Positions 18,729 to 28,372 of a DNA stretch of 64,000 nucleotides are shown here, piece after piece. Made by a program: the position numbers and the translations under genes. Numbering within the stretch: the stretch's first letter is position 1; each line of letters opens with the position of its first letter. This stretch comes from UBA4416 sp036676295 (GTDB taxonomy: Bacteria; Bacteroidota; Bacteroidia; B-17B0; Aurantibacillaceae). The notes beneath the pieces are model-generated. The model worked only from the letters and a program-made list of their open reading frames with translations. It searched no databases and was not told the origin of the DNA. The DNA is taken from positions 62,001 to 126,000 of the forward strand of contig JAKFDE010000058.1 of NCBI GenBank assembly GCA_036676295.1. The letters run 5' to 3'.

Positions 18729-21700
18729 TTACTTCCCAATCATTACAAAAGCACCCCAAAATAAAGGGTTAGGATATTTTTGTTTGATGCTTAATTGCGC
18801 TTTTCTTAAGGAAGTACGTTTGTTGTTGAGTGTATAATTTTGTAACCAGTCTTTGTAAAATTCTGTCATTAATTCTTGTGTAGCGGCATCGTCTACCTCC
18901 CATAAACTCATGAGTATAGATTTGGCCCCTGCGGTTAAAAATGCCCGTTGTAAGCCATACACGCCTTGTCCATTTACCAGATCACCTAAGCCTGTTTCGC
19001 AGGCCGAAAGTGTGACTAATTCAGTGTTTTGTAAATTCAATAAAGAGGCTTCGTAAGCCGTTAAAATACCATCATCCTTATTGTTTAAGGTAGAATCTGT
19101 AGCATAAGTTGCAGCACCTGCCATAATTAAACCGCAACGTAATAAGGGATTTTGCTTTGCCTGCTCCGTTGAAAAGCCATAGGTTTTTTCATCTGTTAAT
19201 TCTTCATCGGGTAAGAAAAATCCATGAGTGGCAATGTGTAACACACCCGGATTGTTTTGTTGCTTGATCTTTTCTTCTGAGGCTTGATTGCTTAAGTATA
19301 ACTTCGCGTCCCATTTATTTTGTTTAAATAAATTACTAATGTCTTCGGTTTCTTTTTTGGTTCCGGGTAACTCAGGAAATTCGGAAAAACCAAATCGTGT
19401 GACTAATGATTCTTCTAGCTTTTTTTTATCGGCAGGTTTTGATTTTAATTCGTATTCAGGGAAACCAAATAAGGCAATGCTTTTAGTTGATGTTGGGGTT
19501 TGTTCTTTTTGTAGCAAGTCTTTTAAACTGGAGACTTGTGTTATCTCCATACTCTCTAATAAATATTTTTGTGTTGAAGGATTGTAGAGCGTATAAGGGT
19601 TTAGTTTTTGATACACGCCGTCTGCAGAAAAATAAATAGCGATAATGCCCTGAGTGTGTTTTTCTATGGCTTTGTAAAAACGGTTGTATGAGAGCAGGTC
19701 TTGAGTTTGAGACTGAATGGCATTTTTATAGTGTTCAACAAACAAACTATCAAAGTAGGCGCAACTATCAAGCGTTATGAGTTTAGGTGTTTTGTAATCT
19801 TTGCCAATTAATAATGCGCCATATGTAATTTGTGTTTTTTGATCGCTTATTGTTGTTTCTGTACGAATTACTTCAATGGCCAGCTCATTTGGTTTTAATT
19901 GTTTTGTTAATTGAGTAAACACATTAGTTTCTGTTCTTACGTCTTTAAATGCTACAACACTTTGGTTCAATTGCTTTTCAAGGGTATTCTTATAGTCTTC
20001 TTCACTATCTAAATCAATATTATTTTTTGTTAATTCATCATTAGAGTATTTATAGAGATCCTGTAAATATTTTTTTTGTTCAAGCCAAAGGGTAAATGTT
20101 TTTTGTATTGTTGTATCCTTATTGTTTTGTATGTTTTTGTAAAGCTGATTGCTTTCGTTCAGTAACATGGATTTGTCGGTTAAACGAACGTTGAATAAAG
20201 TAAGCTTTAAACTATCATCATTTACAAAGGCTTTATCTTTGCCATGTTTAAATGCAAAATTGTAAAAGGTTTCGAAACGAGCAGAAAACTGGTAGTAAAA
20301 ATTTACTTTTTCCTCTTCGCTCATACTTACAAAATTATCATGAATGATCTTTTTATAAGCGAGCATGGATTGTAAATAATAGTTTCGGGCTTCTTTATAG
20401 TTAGCGGCATCTTCATTAATCGTAGCTATGCTAAACAACATATCAATGTAATTGTAGTTTTGTGCGCCAAAATTTGTTTTAAAAATATTGGCGGCTAGTT
20501 TGCAGGTTTTAATAGCGTCATCGTATTTGCCTAAGGCACTTTCAATGCCTGCTTTTCCATCAAGGTATAAGGCGTAGCGATCGGTTTTAGCAGCGCCTGT
20601 TTTTTCCATCAACTGCAGACATTGATTTTTATAAGCCAATGCTTTTGTGTACTCTTTTTTTCGGATATAAAGAGAGGATAAACTATTCAATGAGTTGGCA
20701 TAACGCAAATGAGTTTCTCCCAGTTTTTCTTTGTAAATTTTTTCAGCTTTTAATAAGAGTTGTTCGGCTTCATCGTAATAGTTAAAGTCCATATACAACA
20801 ATGCCAAGTTGGTAATAGCATTAGCGTAGTATTCATGATCCTCACCGCTGGTATTTTTTCTGATCTCTACAGCTAATTCACAATACTGAACGGCTTTTTT
20901 ATAATTGCCCATCATGCGATACAGATCGCCGAGGTTATTTAAAGGATTAGCAAAATCAATAGTGTTTTGATAGTTGACACCCTGATAGTTTTCGAGGCTT
21001 TGTAAAAAACATTTTTCAGATTGAGCGTAATTACTTTTTGCTTTATACAATAAACCCATATTATTTAAAACACTGGCTTTATGTTCGGAGTAATTTTTAT
21101 AAAGTTGCTGATAGAGTTCAAGTGCCTTGAAATAGTATGGCTCAGCGATCTCATATTTTCCCATCATACGGAAACATTCTGCGGCATTATTATAACCGGT
21201 TGCAATATTAAGTGTGTCGCTTGCTAAGTATTTGGTTTGTGCATCTAAAATTTGCAGGTATATTTTTGAAGCATTATTGTAATCTCCCTGACCTTGAAAG
21301 ATACGCGCCTCGTTATTTAAACAATTCAAGTAATAGGTGTCTTTTTCGCCTTTTGTCATTTTGAAGTAATGAATCAAGGCATTGTTCAATGGTTTCGCTG
21401 CCTCATAATCTCCCATTTCAATTTTCATGTCCACATACTGTTTGTAGAAAATGGTGTATTCAAAACTGGAGGCGTTTAAAAAATTAGCTAAACGAGGAAG
21501 GGCCACTAAAAAATATTTTTCGGCTAGTTGGTAATTTCCGTTGGCCGATAAGGTAGCGGCGGCATTTTGCAAATAAAAAGCATAGTCAAAACTGGTATCG
21601 GCTTTAACGGAGTAAACCAAATTAACCGCTTTGCTAAAATTAGCATAAGCACTGTCGAACTTATTTTGCGTGTAGTAAAAATTACCGATCGTGTTTGAAA

Positions 21701-21896
21701 CGTCTGCATAACGAATAGGATCTTGTGTAATTTCTTTAGGAAATTTTGTAAGAATTTGAAATCCCGTTTCTCGCGATTCTTTGTAAAGACCTTGTTCTTG
21801 TTGCGTAGTATAGGTTTTGTAAATTTCCTGATACGATTGCGCATAAGATGCGAAAACGAATAGGAGAAGACATATAACGTTGTATAAACGAACCAT
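18729..21896 (-). CDS. TPR-CHAT (caspase-like) protein
   Basis: 1055 aa from the ATG at 21896, which yields a signal peptide (MVRLYNVICLLLFVFASYAQ); an upstream in-frame ATG at 21920 overlaps the previous gene and would spoil the signal. Residues about 40-500 are tandem tetratricopeptide repeats (e.g. YDEAEQLLLKAEKIYKEKLG). A helical linker follows. About 700-1055 is a CHAT domain with the caspase-like dyad His in LHIATHGFF (about 891) and Cys in LSACETGLGD (about 966), plus the usual end NPLFWGAFVMIGK. CHAT proteins are clan CD protease relatives, some used in signalling or defence. The signal peptide suggests a periplasmic or surface location. Seven bp separate it from the phosphatase gene upstream, so they form one operon. 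Confidence 0.88.
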   Translation of the reverse strand: MVRLYNVICLLLFVFASYAQSYQEIYKTYTTQQEQGLYKESRETGFQILTKFPKEITQDPIRYADVSNTIGNFYYTQNKFDSAYANFSKAVNLVYSVKADTSFDYAFYLQNAAATLSANGNYQLAEKYFLVALPRLANFLNASSFEYTIFYKQYVDMKIEMGDYEAAKPLNNALIHYFKMTKGEKDTYYLNCLNNEARIFQGQGDYNNASKIYLQILDAQTKYLASDTLNIATGYNNAAECFRMMGKYEIAEPYYFKALELYQQLYKNYSEHKASVLNNMGLLYKAKSNYAQSEKCFLQSLENYQGVNYQNTIDFANPLNNLGDLYRMMGNYKKAVQYCELAVEIRKNTSGEDHEYYANAITNLALLYMDFNYYDEAEQLLLKAEKIYKEKLGETHLRYANSLNSLSSLYIRKKEYTKALAYKNQCLQLMEKTGAAKTDRYALYLDGKAGIESALGKYDDAIKTCKLAANIFKTNFGAQNYNYIDMLFSIATINEDAANYKEARNYYLQSMLAYKKIIHDNFVSMSEEEKVNFYYQFSARFETFYNFAFKHGKDKAFVNDDSLKLTLFNVRLTDKSMLLNESNQLYKNIQNNKDTTIQKTFTLWLEQKKYLQDLYKYSNDELTKNNIDLDSEEDYKNTLEKQLNQSVVAFKDVRTETNVFTQLTKQLKPNELAIEVIRTETTISDQKTQITYGALLIGKDYKTPKLITLDSCAYFDSLFVEHYKNAIQSQTQDLLSYNRFYKAIEKHTQGIIAIYFSADGVYQKLNPYTLYNPSTQKYLLESMEITQVSSLKDLLQKEQTPTSTKSIALFGFPEYELKSKPADKKKLEESLVTRFGFSEFPELPGTKKETEDISNLFKQNKWDAKLYLSNQASEEKIKQQNNPGVLHIATHGFFLPDEELTDEKTYGFSTEQAKQNPLLRCGLIMAGAATYATDSTLNNKDDGILTAYEASLLNLQNTELVTLSACETGLGDLVNGQGVYGLQRAFLTAGAKSILMSLWEVDDAATQELMTEFYKDWLQNYTLNNKRTSLRKAQLSIKQKYPNPLFWGAFVMIGK

Positions 21897-21903
21897 GTTT
21901 TGT

Positions 21904-24897
21904 TTAAATAGAAATGCCAATTAAACACACATCATCTATTTGTTCGAGTCCGGCTCTCCATTCTTCAAAAAATGTGTTGATGGCTTCTTTTTGATCGCGC
22001 ATTGATTTTTGATGGTTATTTAATAGTAGTTTTTTAAAGTTGTTGTACTTCAGTTTTTTTCCACCCTGACCTCCAAATTGATCGATGAAACCATCTGAGT
22101 AAATGTAAATTTTATCACCGGGTAATAATGTCATTTCATTATTAGTAAATGTAAATTCAGCCTCCCCCACAAAATTACCGATAGGATGTTTGTCGCCTCT
22201 GATCTTCATGATCTCGCCATCACGAATAATAATTAAAGGACTGTAAGCGCCGGCAAATTCCAGTTCACGTGTTTTTAAGTCGATAGCACAGATGGCAATA
22301 TCCATGCCGTCACGTATTACAGAGTCTTCAACTTTTTGGCGGAGTGTATTACTAATGTTTTTATTTAACAGCGTTAAGATCTCGGATGGCTTGGTATAAT
22401 CATACTCATTTACTAATTGATTAAGGCCATTAAACCCAATGATGCTCATAAAGGCACCTGGCACACCATGTCCTGTACAATCTGCTACCGCGAATAAGAT
22501 CTTATTTCCTTTTTGTTCTATCCAATAAAAATCTCCACTAACAATATCCTTTGGCTTATATAATACAAATGAATTTTCAAGTAAGGCCCGCACACTATCT
22601 TCGGATGGTAAAAATGCTTCCTGTATACGTTTAGCGTATTTAATACTATCAGTAATGTGCTTGTTGTTCTCTTCAATAATTTCTTTTTGCTTAACAATTT
22701 TCTCTGTACGTTCTTTTACTTTGTCTTCCAAATGCTCAACTAAATTGGCATTTTCCAATGCAATGGCAGTATACGAAGCCAAGGTTTTTAGCATATTGAG
22801 ATGTAAGGGAGTATAGGCATTCTTGCTAAAACTTTGTACAGTAATTACACCAATCACTCTTTCGCCGATCATCATTGGACAAAATAAAATAGAGTGTGGT
22901 GCATCACCTTTTGGGATAACAATTTTTTTAACGTAGTGTTTGTACTCTTTAGCTAAATTATTAATGAGAATGTCTTTTTGATGTTTAACGCACCATACTG
23001 AAAAGTTATCGTCATTACTCATCGACACTCGTAATGGTTCGGATAATTCACCACGTTCAATTTCGTATCGGTATTCTATTTCATTGGTCTCAGGATAATA
23101 AATACGAACACCAAAACAATCTGCATTCATCAATTGACTGACGTTTTCATGAAGCTTGGTGAAAATAGAATCGAAATTAATGTTAGAAATAATTTGTTGT
23201 CCGATCTCACTAAGCAGTCGGGTATTATCGTGAGATTTTTCGATCTGTTCTTTTTGTTTAATAACTTCGCTGGTTCGTTCTGTTACGATCTCTTCCAGTC
23301 TTTCAAACAGGGTAGCATTTTCAATAGCAATGGCACAGTAGATGCCTAAGTTTTTTACCAGATTAACGTGGTAATCCGTATAGGCGTTCTTTTTAAAACT
23401 TTGTACAGTTAATACGCCTAGTTTTTTGTCGTTAATTTTAAGTGGTAAATAAATGATAGAGCAGGTGTGTTCGCCTACCTGAACCTCTACATGTTCTTGA
23501 ATATACTGTTGAGCTTCGGTATCAAAATCATTGATCACAATTTCTTCTTCGCGGTTAAAGCAAATACTGGATAAGCGGTTCACGTCATGTAAGTCGTCGC
23601 TTGATGAACTCAATACAACACCCTTTTCGATATAACCCGGAAAGACCAATTCTGTTTTGTCATCAGATACAACGCCAATACCAAAACCGGAGGCATCCAT
23701 CAGATCATTGATGATGGTGTACACACGTTTATTAATTGCTTCGATAGAAAGAAGAGAAGTGATGGTTTTGCCCAGATCACTTAAGATCACTAAGTCTTTA
23801 GATAATTGCTCGAGCTGATTATTTTTTTGATCAACGAGTTCTTTTTCTTTTTTCATTTGCAAGATGCTGATCTGCATTTCAACAGTTGCTTGTTTTTGTT
23901 TACGTTTTTCGCTAAAGTATTCGTCTTTAAGAGCGTAGTATTTTTTAAAATGTTTTACAAAATTCTGTATATCCGATTTGAGTTCATAATATTTTGAGAG
24001 GATCTTGTGTGTTTTATATAGAACTTCTTTGGTATTGGTCTCTTGAGAGATTGTTAAGGCTTTTTCTAAAAAAACGAATCCTTCGTCAATTCTTTCAGTA
24101 TCAAGATACAAGGTTCCTAAGTGTAAGTTTGTTTCGGCAATACCTGATATAAATTGAATTTCTTCCCGAATGGCTAAACATTCTAAAAATGTTTTTTCGG
24201 CATTTTTCAGATCATGGTTCGCTAAATAAATTTTACCTAAACCATCTAAGGCATATGATTCAATTTGTTTAGAACCAATGAGGCGAGACACCTCTAAACT
24301 TTTCTTTTTATATTCAATGGATTTCTCCATGTTTTTAAGGTTGAAGTAAGCAGAGCCAAGTCCATCTAGCAAACGGGCAATAAGATGTTGATCATCAAAA
24401 TGGGTAGCAATTTCTAACCCCATAAATAGATCGGCAATTGCCTTTTCATCTTCTCCTGTAGAATAGTGAACGGTGCCAATAGCATTTAAGGCGTTTGCCT
24501 GAGCCAAGCGATCGTTGTACTGATGAGAGTGATGGAGCATTTCCAGCGCATACTTAATTGCTTCATCATAATCAGCCAAAAAATAAAAAGCGCCAAATAT
24601 GTGGTAAAGGGCATGTGATTCGAACTTGGGATCTCCTATTTTTTTTAAGGTCTCAAGAGCTTTAAATAAATTTTTAAGTGCTAAATCATATTTTCCTAGC
24701 CAAACCTGACAAATACCGGTGCAAGTCAAGCCTTCGGCCATGCCTTTTTTTGAAGATGATTTTTGGGAAAGTTCAATGAGTTGTTTGGCAATATCAATGC
24801 CGAGCTGTGGGTTACTTCGGGCTACTTCCAAAGATTGTTGCGCCAATTTTAAAATTCGCAAATTAACACTCTCGTCTGTACGCTTTAAATTACCCAT
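21904..24897 (-). CDS. TPR-GAF-GAF-SpoIIE serine phosphatase
   Basis: 997-aa cytoplasmic signalling protein. Residues 1-330 are TPR-like helical repeats, followed by a coiled coil. Two GAF sensor domains lie at about 370-520 and 560-710, each followed by another coiled coil (VTERTSEVIKQKEQIEKS and VKERTEKIVKQKEIIEEN). A PP2C-type SpoIIE/RsbU phosphatase spans about 755-997. The metal-binding acidic residues are visible in VSGDFYWIE, VADCTGHGVPGAFMS and IYSDGFIDQFGG. Such proteins dephosphorylate anti-sigma-factor antagonists or similar partners. No partner-switch kinase or STAS protein is nearby. Tight linkage to the TPR-CHAT gene suggests a joint pathway. Confidence 0.9.
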   Translation of the reverse strand: MGNLKRTDESVNLRILKLAQQSLEVARSNPQLGIDIAKQLIELSQKSSSKKGMAEGLTCTGICQVWLGKYDLALKNLFKALETLKKIGDPKFESHALYHIFGAFYFLADYDEAIKYALEMLHHSHQYNDRLAQANALNAIGTVHYSTGEDEKAIADLFMGLEIATHFDDQHLIARLLDGLGSAYFNLKNMEKSIEYKKKSLEVSRLIGSKQIESYALDGLGKIYLANHDLKNAEKTFLECLAIREEIQFISGIAETNLHLGTLYLDTERIDEGFVFLEKALTISQETNTKEVLYKTHKILSKYYELKSDIQNFVKHFKKYYALKDEYFSEKRKQKQATVEMQISILQMKKEKELVDQKNNQLEQLSKDLVILSDLGKTITSLLSIEAINKRVYTIINDLMDASGFGIGVVSDDKTELVFPGYIEKGVVLSSSSDDLHDVNRLSSICFNREEEIVINDFDTEAQQYIQEHVEVQVGEHTCSIIYLPLKINDKKLGVLTVQSFKKNAYTDYHVNLVKNLGIYCAIAIENATLFERLEEIVTERTSEVIKQKEQIEKSHDNTRLLSEIGQQIISNINFDSIFTKLHENVSQLMNADCFGVRIYYPETNEIEYRYEIERGELSEPLRVSMSNDDNFSVWCVKHQKDILINNLAKEYKHYVKKIVIPKGDAPHSILFCPMMIGERVIGVITVQSFSKNAYTPLHLNMLKTLASYTAIALENANLVEHLEDKVKERTEKIVKQKEIIEENNKHITDSIKYAKRIQEAFLPSEDSVRALLENSFVLYKPKDIVSGDFYWIEQKGNKILFAVADCTGHGVPGAFMSIIGFNGLNQLVNEYDYTKPSEILTLLNKNISNTLRQKVEDSVIRDGMDIAICAIDLKTRELEFAGAYSPLIIIRDGEIMKIRGDKHPIGNFVGEAEFTFTNNEMTLLPGDKIYIYSDGFIDQFGGQGGKKLKYNNFKKLLLNNHQKSMRDQKEAINTFFEEWRAGLEQIDDVCLIGISI

Positions 24898-24991
24898 ATA
24901 TAACTTAACTCTCTCTGTAAAAGAGAATTAAGATATAAATAATAATCGTAAAATCAAAAAAATTGGGCTATTAGGATTTAGTACTTCTTAG

Positions 24992-25654
24992 TCATCGTTT
25001 CGCCAATTCCTTAATATCCTTTACCTCCACTATCTGTTTTTCATAACCAATGCTACTGGCATTAATCATGGCTAACCCCAATTCTTTTAAACTGGATATA
25101 GTATTAGGCATCGTAAATCGTATGATGGGCAATAGCCATCCAAGCCATTTATAAAAGTTTAAGGTATTTTTTAAACCTTTAGTTGGAGAAAGAATGCCGG
25201 GTCTGAAATTGTATACTTTTTTAAACGGCAGTTTCATCAGATCATTTTCTGTTTTTCCTTTTACACGTGCCCACATACTTTTCCCTTGTTCAGTACTATC
25301 AGTATAGGCACCTGATATGTAACAAAAAGTCATATCCGTATTTTGTTGAGCTAAAATGGTAGCGATGTGCATGGTTAACACATAGGTTTTTTGAAAATAG
25401 TCTTCTTCTTTCATCCCAACAGAAGAAACACCCAGGCAAAACAAACAAGCATTATAACCTTTTAACTGTTCCTGTATAGACGTTATATTATAAAAATCAG
25501 CATGAATGAGTTCCTTTAATTTGGGATGCGAGTAACCGGAAGGTTTACGCGTAAGAACTAACACTTCTTCCACATCAGGATGTTGTAAACATTCGTGTAA
25601 CACTCCTTCGCCTACCATGCCCGTAGCGCCTGTTAAAATGGCTTTGATTTTCAT
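24992..25654 (-). CDS. NAD(P)-binding epimerase/reductase-like protein
   Basis: 220 aa, Rossmann-fold short-chain or atypical SDR protein. The dinucleotide motif G9-x2-G12-x2-G15 (TGATGMVGEG) is at the N terminus. CLFCLGVSSVGM and CYISGAYTDS match positions of the family's central strands. The usual YxxxK is not clear, though KVKGTENDL-like residues occur (WARVKGKTENDLMKL), as in NAD-binding proteins of the HTATIP2/oxidoreductase type. It is about 94 bp downstream of the start of the phosphatase gene on the same strand, likely a separate unit. Substrate unknown. Confidence 0.8.
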   Translation of the reverse strand: MKIKAILTGATGMVGEGVLHECLQHPDVEEVLVLTRKPSGYSHPKLKELIHADFYNITSIQEQLKGYNACLFCLGVSSVGMKEEDYFQKTYVLTMHIATILAQQNTDMTFCYISGAYTDSTEQGKSMWARVKGKTENDLMKLPFKKVYNFRPGILSPTKGLKNTLNFYKWLGWLLPIIRFTMPNTISSLKELGLAMINASSIGYEKQIVEVKDIKELAKR

Positions 25655-25684
25655 ATACCTAAATTACAAATTAAAATTCAAAAT

Positions 25685-25815
25685 TTTTGTCAAGCCGAGA
25701 TGTCACATTGAGCGAAGTCGAGACCCGTTATTATTCGAGTATAATTAAAGTTTGGATTAACTAAACATCCCCCGCCCCCGTCCTGCGGACACACCCCTTT
25801 AAAGGGGGAAAATGT
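25685..25815. repeat. Dispersed Bacteroidota intergenic repeats
   Basis: Two pieces I recall as common intergenic repeats in this phylum: gatgtcacattgagcgaagtcgag (about 25698-25723) and a catcccccgccccc...accccttt-aaagggg block (about 25766-25807) with the palindrome ccccttt/aaagggg at 25794-25807. No coding function. Confidence 0.6.
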
Positions 25816-25826
25816 TCTCTTAAAGA

Positions 25827-26432
25827 TTATATTATCTCAATCGTTCTAAATGTCAAATTAATCCGTGGTCGTTTGATGATAGTGGTTGGCGGCAAACGAT
25901 GCAACCAATTAGTTTGTGTTTCGTCTTTCATTACCAATAAACTGCCGTGTTCCAAAATCAAGGAAGTGCTTTCCTTGGTTTGCTTGTGTTTAAAAGAAAA
26001 TTTTCGTTCGGCACCAAACGTAAAAGAAGCAATGGCTCCATTTTTCTGTAACATCTTTTCGCCATCGCTGTGCCAGGCCATGCCTTCACTTCCATCGTGG
26101 TATAAATTCAATAAACATGAATTGTATATCGCTTCGGTTTTTTCTTCAGTTAGTTTTTTTAGTTCTAATAATTCTTTGGTCCATGGCAAAGCTTTTTTGG
26201 TTGTATTAGAATAAGTGTAATCATAATCCTCATCGCCATACCAAGCTACTTTGCGTGAAGTTAAAAGATGTTTTCCAAAAATAACCGCCTCATCCTGTCT
26301 CCAGACAATGTTATTAAACAATTCATTAAAATAGTGATTGGCTTCTGCTAATGAAAGTACTTTGCCGTAATAGTAAACCGTGCCATCATAAGGCAACAAA
26401 TTATAAATGCTATCGTTGTGAAAGAGATCCAT
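25827..26432 (-). CDS. AlkB-like 2-oxoglutarate/Fe(II) dioxygenase
   Basis: 201 aa, AlkB-family oxidative demethylase that likely repairs alkylated DNA or RNA bases. The Fe(II) ligands are visible as H121-x-D123 (AWHSDGE) and H178 (NWLHRLPP), and the 2-oxoglutarate-binding Arg pair lies in KRPRINLTFR (188-196). The nucleotide-recognition N-terminal part (VAWYGDEDYDYTYS) is typical of the ALKBH2/3-like bacterial group. The gene stands alone, divergent from the phospholipase D gene, which starts 80 bp away. Confidence 0.9.
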   Translation of the reverse strand: MDLFHNDSIYNLLPYDGTVYYYGKVLSLAEANHYFNELFNNIVWRQDEAVIFGKHLLTSRKVAWYGDEDYDYTYSNTTKKALPWTKELLELKKLTEEKTEAIYNSCLLNLYHDGSEGMAWHSDGEKMLQKNGAIASFTFGAERKFSFKHKQTKESTSLILEHGSLLVMKDETQTNWLHRLPPTTIIKRPRINLTFRTIEII

Positions 26433-26512
26433 GATTTTACTAAGGGTAAGTGTTTTTATTTTTTATTTGAAAACGAAATAACTACAATTTTTCGAATATA
26501 TTAGTGCAAGCA

Positions 26513-28063
26513 ATGAAAAAACTAAATCAACTAAAACATAATTTTATTGTTTTGTTTATGACATTTTTATTACTGTCGTGTACAGAACAAGAAGATCAGG
26601 TTCCAAGGCAAGCAAAAGATTTTTGTAGCAGTATTCATAATGCCGATTCAACGACTTTAACCAAAGAGATAGAGTCGGTTACAGATTCTATGAAACATAA
26701 AACAGGTGTTTATGTGTTGGAAGATGGCGATGGATCGATGGTAACACGTGCCTGGTTAAGCGAGCATGCAGAGCAAAACATAGATGTTCAATACTTTATT
26801 TTCTCCACAGACAATGTAGGATTAATTGCTTGTGATTATTTGGTGCGTGCGGCAGATAGAGGAGTACAAGTTCGCTTATTAGTTGATGATATTATGGTTG
26901 ATGCCGGAGCACATGAAATTTTAACGATGGATTCGCACGAAAATATTTCGATTAAAATTTATAATCCCGGAATTAATATTGGTAAAAATATTGTCCAAAA
27001 ATTAAACAAATTCAAAACTGATTTTGTAGGGGCTAATCAACGTATGCATAACAAAACGTTTATTGTTGACGGAAAGGTTGCTATTACCGGCGGACGAAAC
27101 ATTGCCGATGAGTATTTTGATTATGATCATGAATATAATTTCAGAGACAGAGATGTATTATTGTTAGGAAAAACTGCTAATACTATACAAAAATCGTTTG
27201 AAGAATTTTGGAATGATACATTGAGTATTCCGGTTGCAGACTTGGTTCAAGAAACAGGAACTGATTTTAAAGCCAAGGGAAGATTTGAAAGATTGCATCA
27301 GTATGCTTGTAACCCCGATAATTTTTGGCCGCAAGTAAGGGAGAAGATAAAAAATTTGCCGTTGGTATTTAAAGAGATTCAGAAATCGGGTGCTTTGGTT
27401 TGGGTGGATAGTGTGAATTTTGTTTCGGATATACCGGGCAAAAATGACAGAACGCATGGTGCTTTTGGAGGCGGTGTTACCACAACGGCTTTAATGAATT
27501 TAATTAAACAAGCCAAGCACAGCGTGGAAATTCAATCACCTTATTTGATCACTACCGAAACAGGAGAACAATTATTTAGGGAAGCCACTAAACGAGGAGT
27601 TAAGATCCGAATACTGACCAACAGCTTAGCTTCTACAGATAATTTAGAAGCTTTTGCCGGTTATCAAAAATGCAGAGCTAATTTATTAAAAGCAGGCGTT
27701 GAAATATTTGAGTTTAAACCCAATGCTGAGGACCGTTATAGAATTATGACCGGCGCTTTGCAAAAGAAATTGAATTACACACCTATTTTTGGATTGCATG
27801 CCAAGTCGATGGTAATTGATGGTGAAACAACTGTCATAGGAACGTTTAATCTGGATCCGCGTAGTGCTAATTTAAATACAGAGTGTGTCGCTATCATTTA
27901 TTCCCCACAAGTAGCATTAGGTGTATTAAACGGAATGGAAGTAGAGTTTAAGCCGGAAAATGCCTGGCATACCACTATTGAGTTTAATCCCGATTCAGAA
28001 GCCGGAAATAAAAAACAAGTTAAAGCCTGGACGAGGAAGTTGGTACCAAAGGAGATTTTGTAA
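26513..28063 (+). CDS. Phospholipase D-family lipoprotein (cardiolipin synthase-like)
   Basis: 516 aa from ATG 26513; the GTG at 26504 only adds three residues. The lipoprotein signal ends at Cys23 (FLLLSC). Two HxKxxxxD motifs are present: HNKTFIVDG (His179) and HAKSMVIDG (His429), followed by GGRNIADEY and GTFNLDPRSA, the pattern of PLD-superfamily enzymes of the cardiolipin-synthase C type. It probably transfers phosphatidyl groups or cleaves phospholipids in the envelope. Most bacterial cardiolipin synthases have N-terminal membrane helices; here there is a lipid anchor instead. The Gly-Gly peptide gene follows 62 bp later. Confidence 0.87.
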   Translation: MKKLNQLKHNFIVLFMTFLLLSCTEQEDQVPRQAKDFCSSIHNADSTTLTKEIESVTDSMKHKTGVYVLEDGDGSMVTRAWLSEHAEQNIDVQYFIFSTDNVGLIACDYLVRAADRGVQVRLLVDDIMVDAGAHEILTMDSHENISIKIYNPGINIGKNIVQKLNKFKTDFVGANQRMHNKTFIVDGKVAITGGRNIADEYFDYDHEYNFRDRDVLLLGKTANTIQKSFEEFWNDTLSIPVADLVQETGTDFKAKGRFERLHQYACNPDNFWPQVREKIKNLPLVFKEIQKSGALVWVDSVNFVSDIPGKNDRTHGAFGGGVTTTALMNLIKQAKHSVEIQSPYLITTETGEQLFREATKRGVKIRILTNSLASTDNLEAFAGYQKCRANLLKAGVEIFEFKPNAEDRYRIMTGALQKKLNYTPIFGLHAKSMVIDGETTVIGTFNLDPRSANLNTECVAIIYSPQVALGVLNGMEVEFKPENAWHTTIEFNPDSEAGNKKQVKAWTRKLVPKEIL

Positions 28064-28101
28064 GTAAAGTTTAAGAAATTAAATTGCTTTGATTTTTTCT
28101 A

Positions 28102-28109
28102 TAAATTTG
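28102..28109 (+). promoter_or_regulatory. Putative -7 box (TAAATTTG) for the Gly-Gly peptide
   Basis: Perfect match to the Bacteroidota -7 pattern TAnnTTTG, 16 bp before the ATG at 28126. The nearest TTG boxes upstream are spaced 10 or 15 bp, so the -33 element is imperfect. Confidence 0.35.
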
Positions 28110-28125
28110 ATTAAAACAATTAATT

Positions 28126-28287
28126 ATGAAATTGAAAAACATCTTTAAAAAAGGAGAAAAAAAAGCGGTTAAAGCTAATGTTGAAAAATTAGACAAAAAT
28201 CAGCTGGAAAAAGTTGTAGGAGGCGCTGCTGAACCCGTTAAAGTAGCTATTGGTAATGTAGATACTGCAATAAATTTACGCCTGTAG
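28126..28287 (+). CDS. 53-aa Gly-Gly-leader peptide (RiPP/bacteriocin-type precursor)
   Basis: A short gene encoding MKLKNIFKKGEKKAVKANVE followed by KLDKNQLEKVVGGAAEPVKV and a 13-residue tail. Residues 22-33 fit the double-glycine leader pattern LxxxxLxxVxGG used by C39-peptidase exporters and seen in Bacteroidota natural-product precursors. Cleavage after Gly33 would release a 20-residue core with no Cys and two Thr/Asn-rich positions. It has a -7 box upstream and its own terminator 23 bp downstream, which supports a real gene. No modifying enzyme or C39 exporter lies next to it in this window, so its partner would act in trans. Overlooked easily because of its size. Confidence 0.72.
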   Translation: MKLKNIFKKGEKKAVKANVEKLDKNQLEKVVGGAAEPVKVAIGNVDTAINLRL

Positions 28288-28309
28288 TTTTTTATATATA
28301 AGCAATGTT

Positions 28310-28342
28310 TAAGGGAACACCGTTAATGTGTTCCCTTATTTT
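28310..28342 (+). terminator. Terminator of the Gly-Gly peptide gene
   Basis: Stem taagggaacac / gtgttccctta (28310-28320 and 28328-28338), loop cgttaat, then a T run. Confidence 0.92.
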
Positions 28343-28372
28343 TTATGTTTAAACAGGAATTGTTAAAAACAA

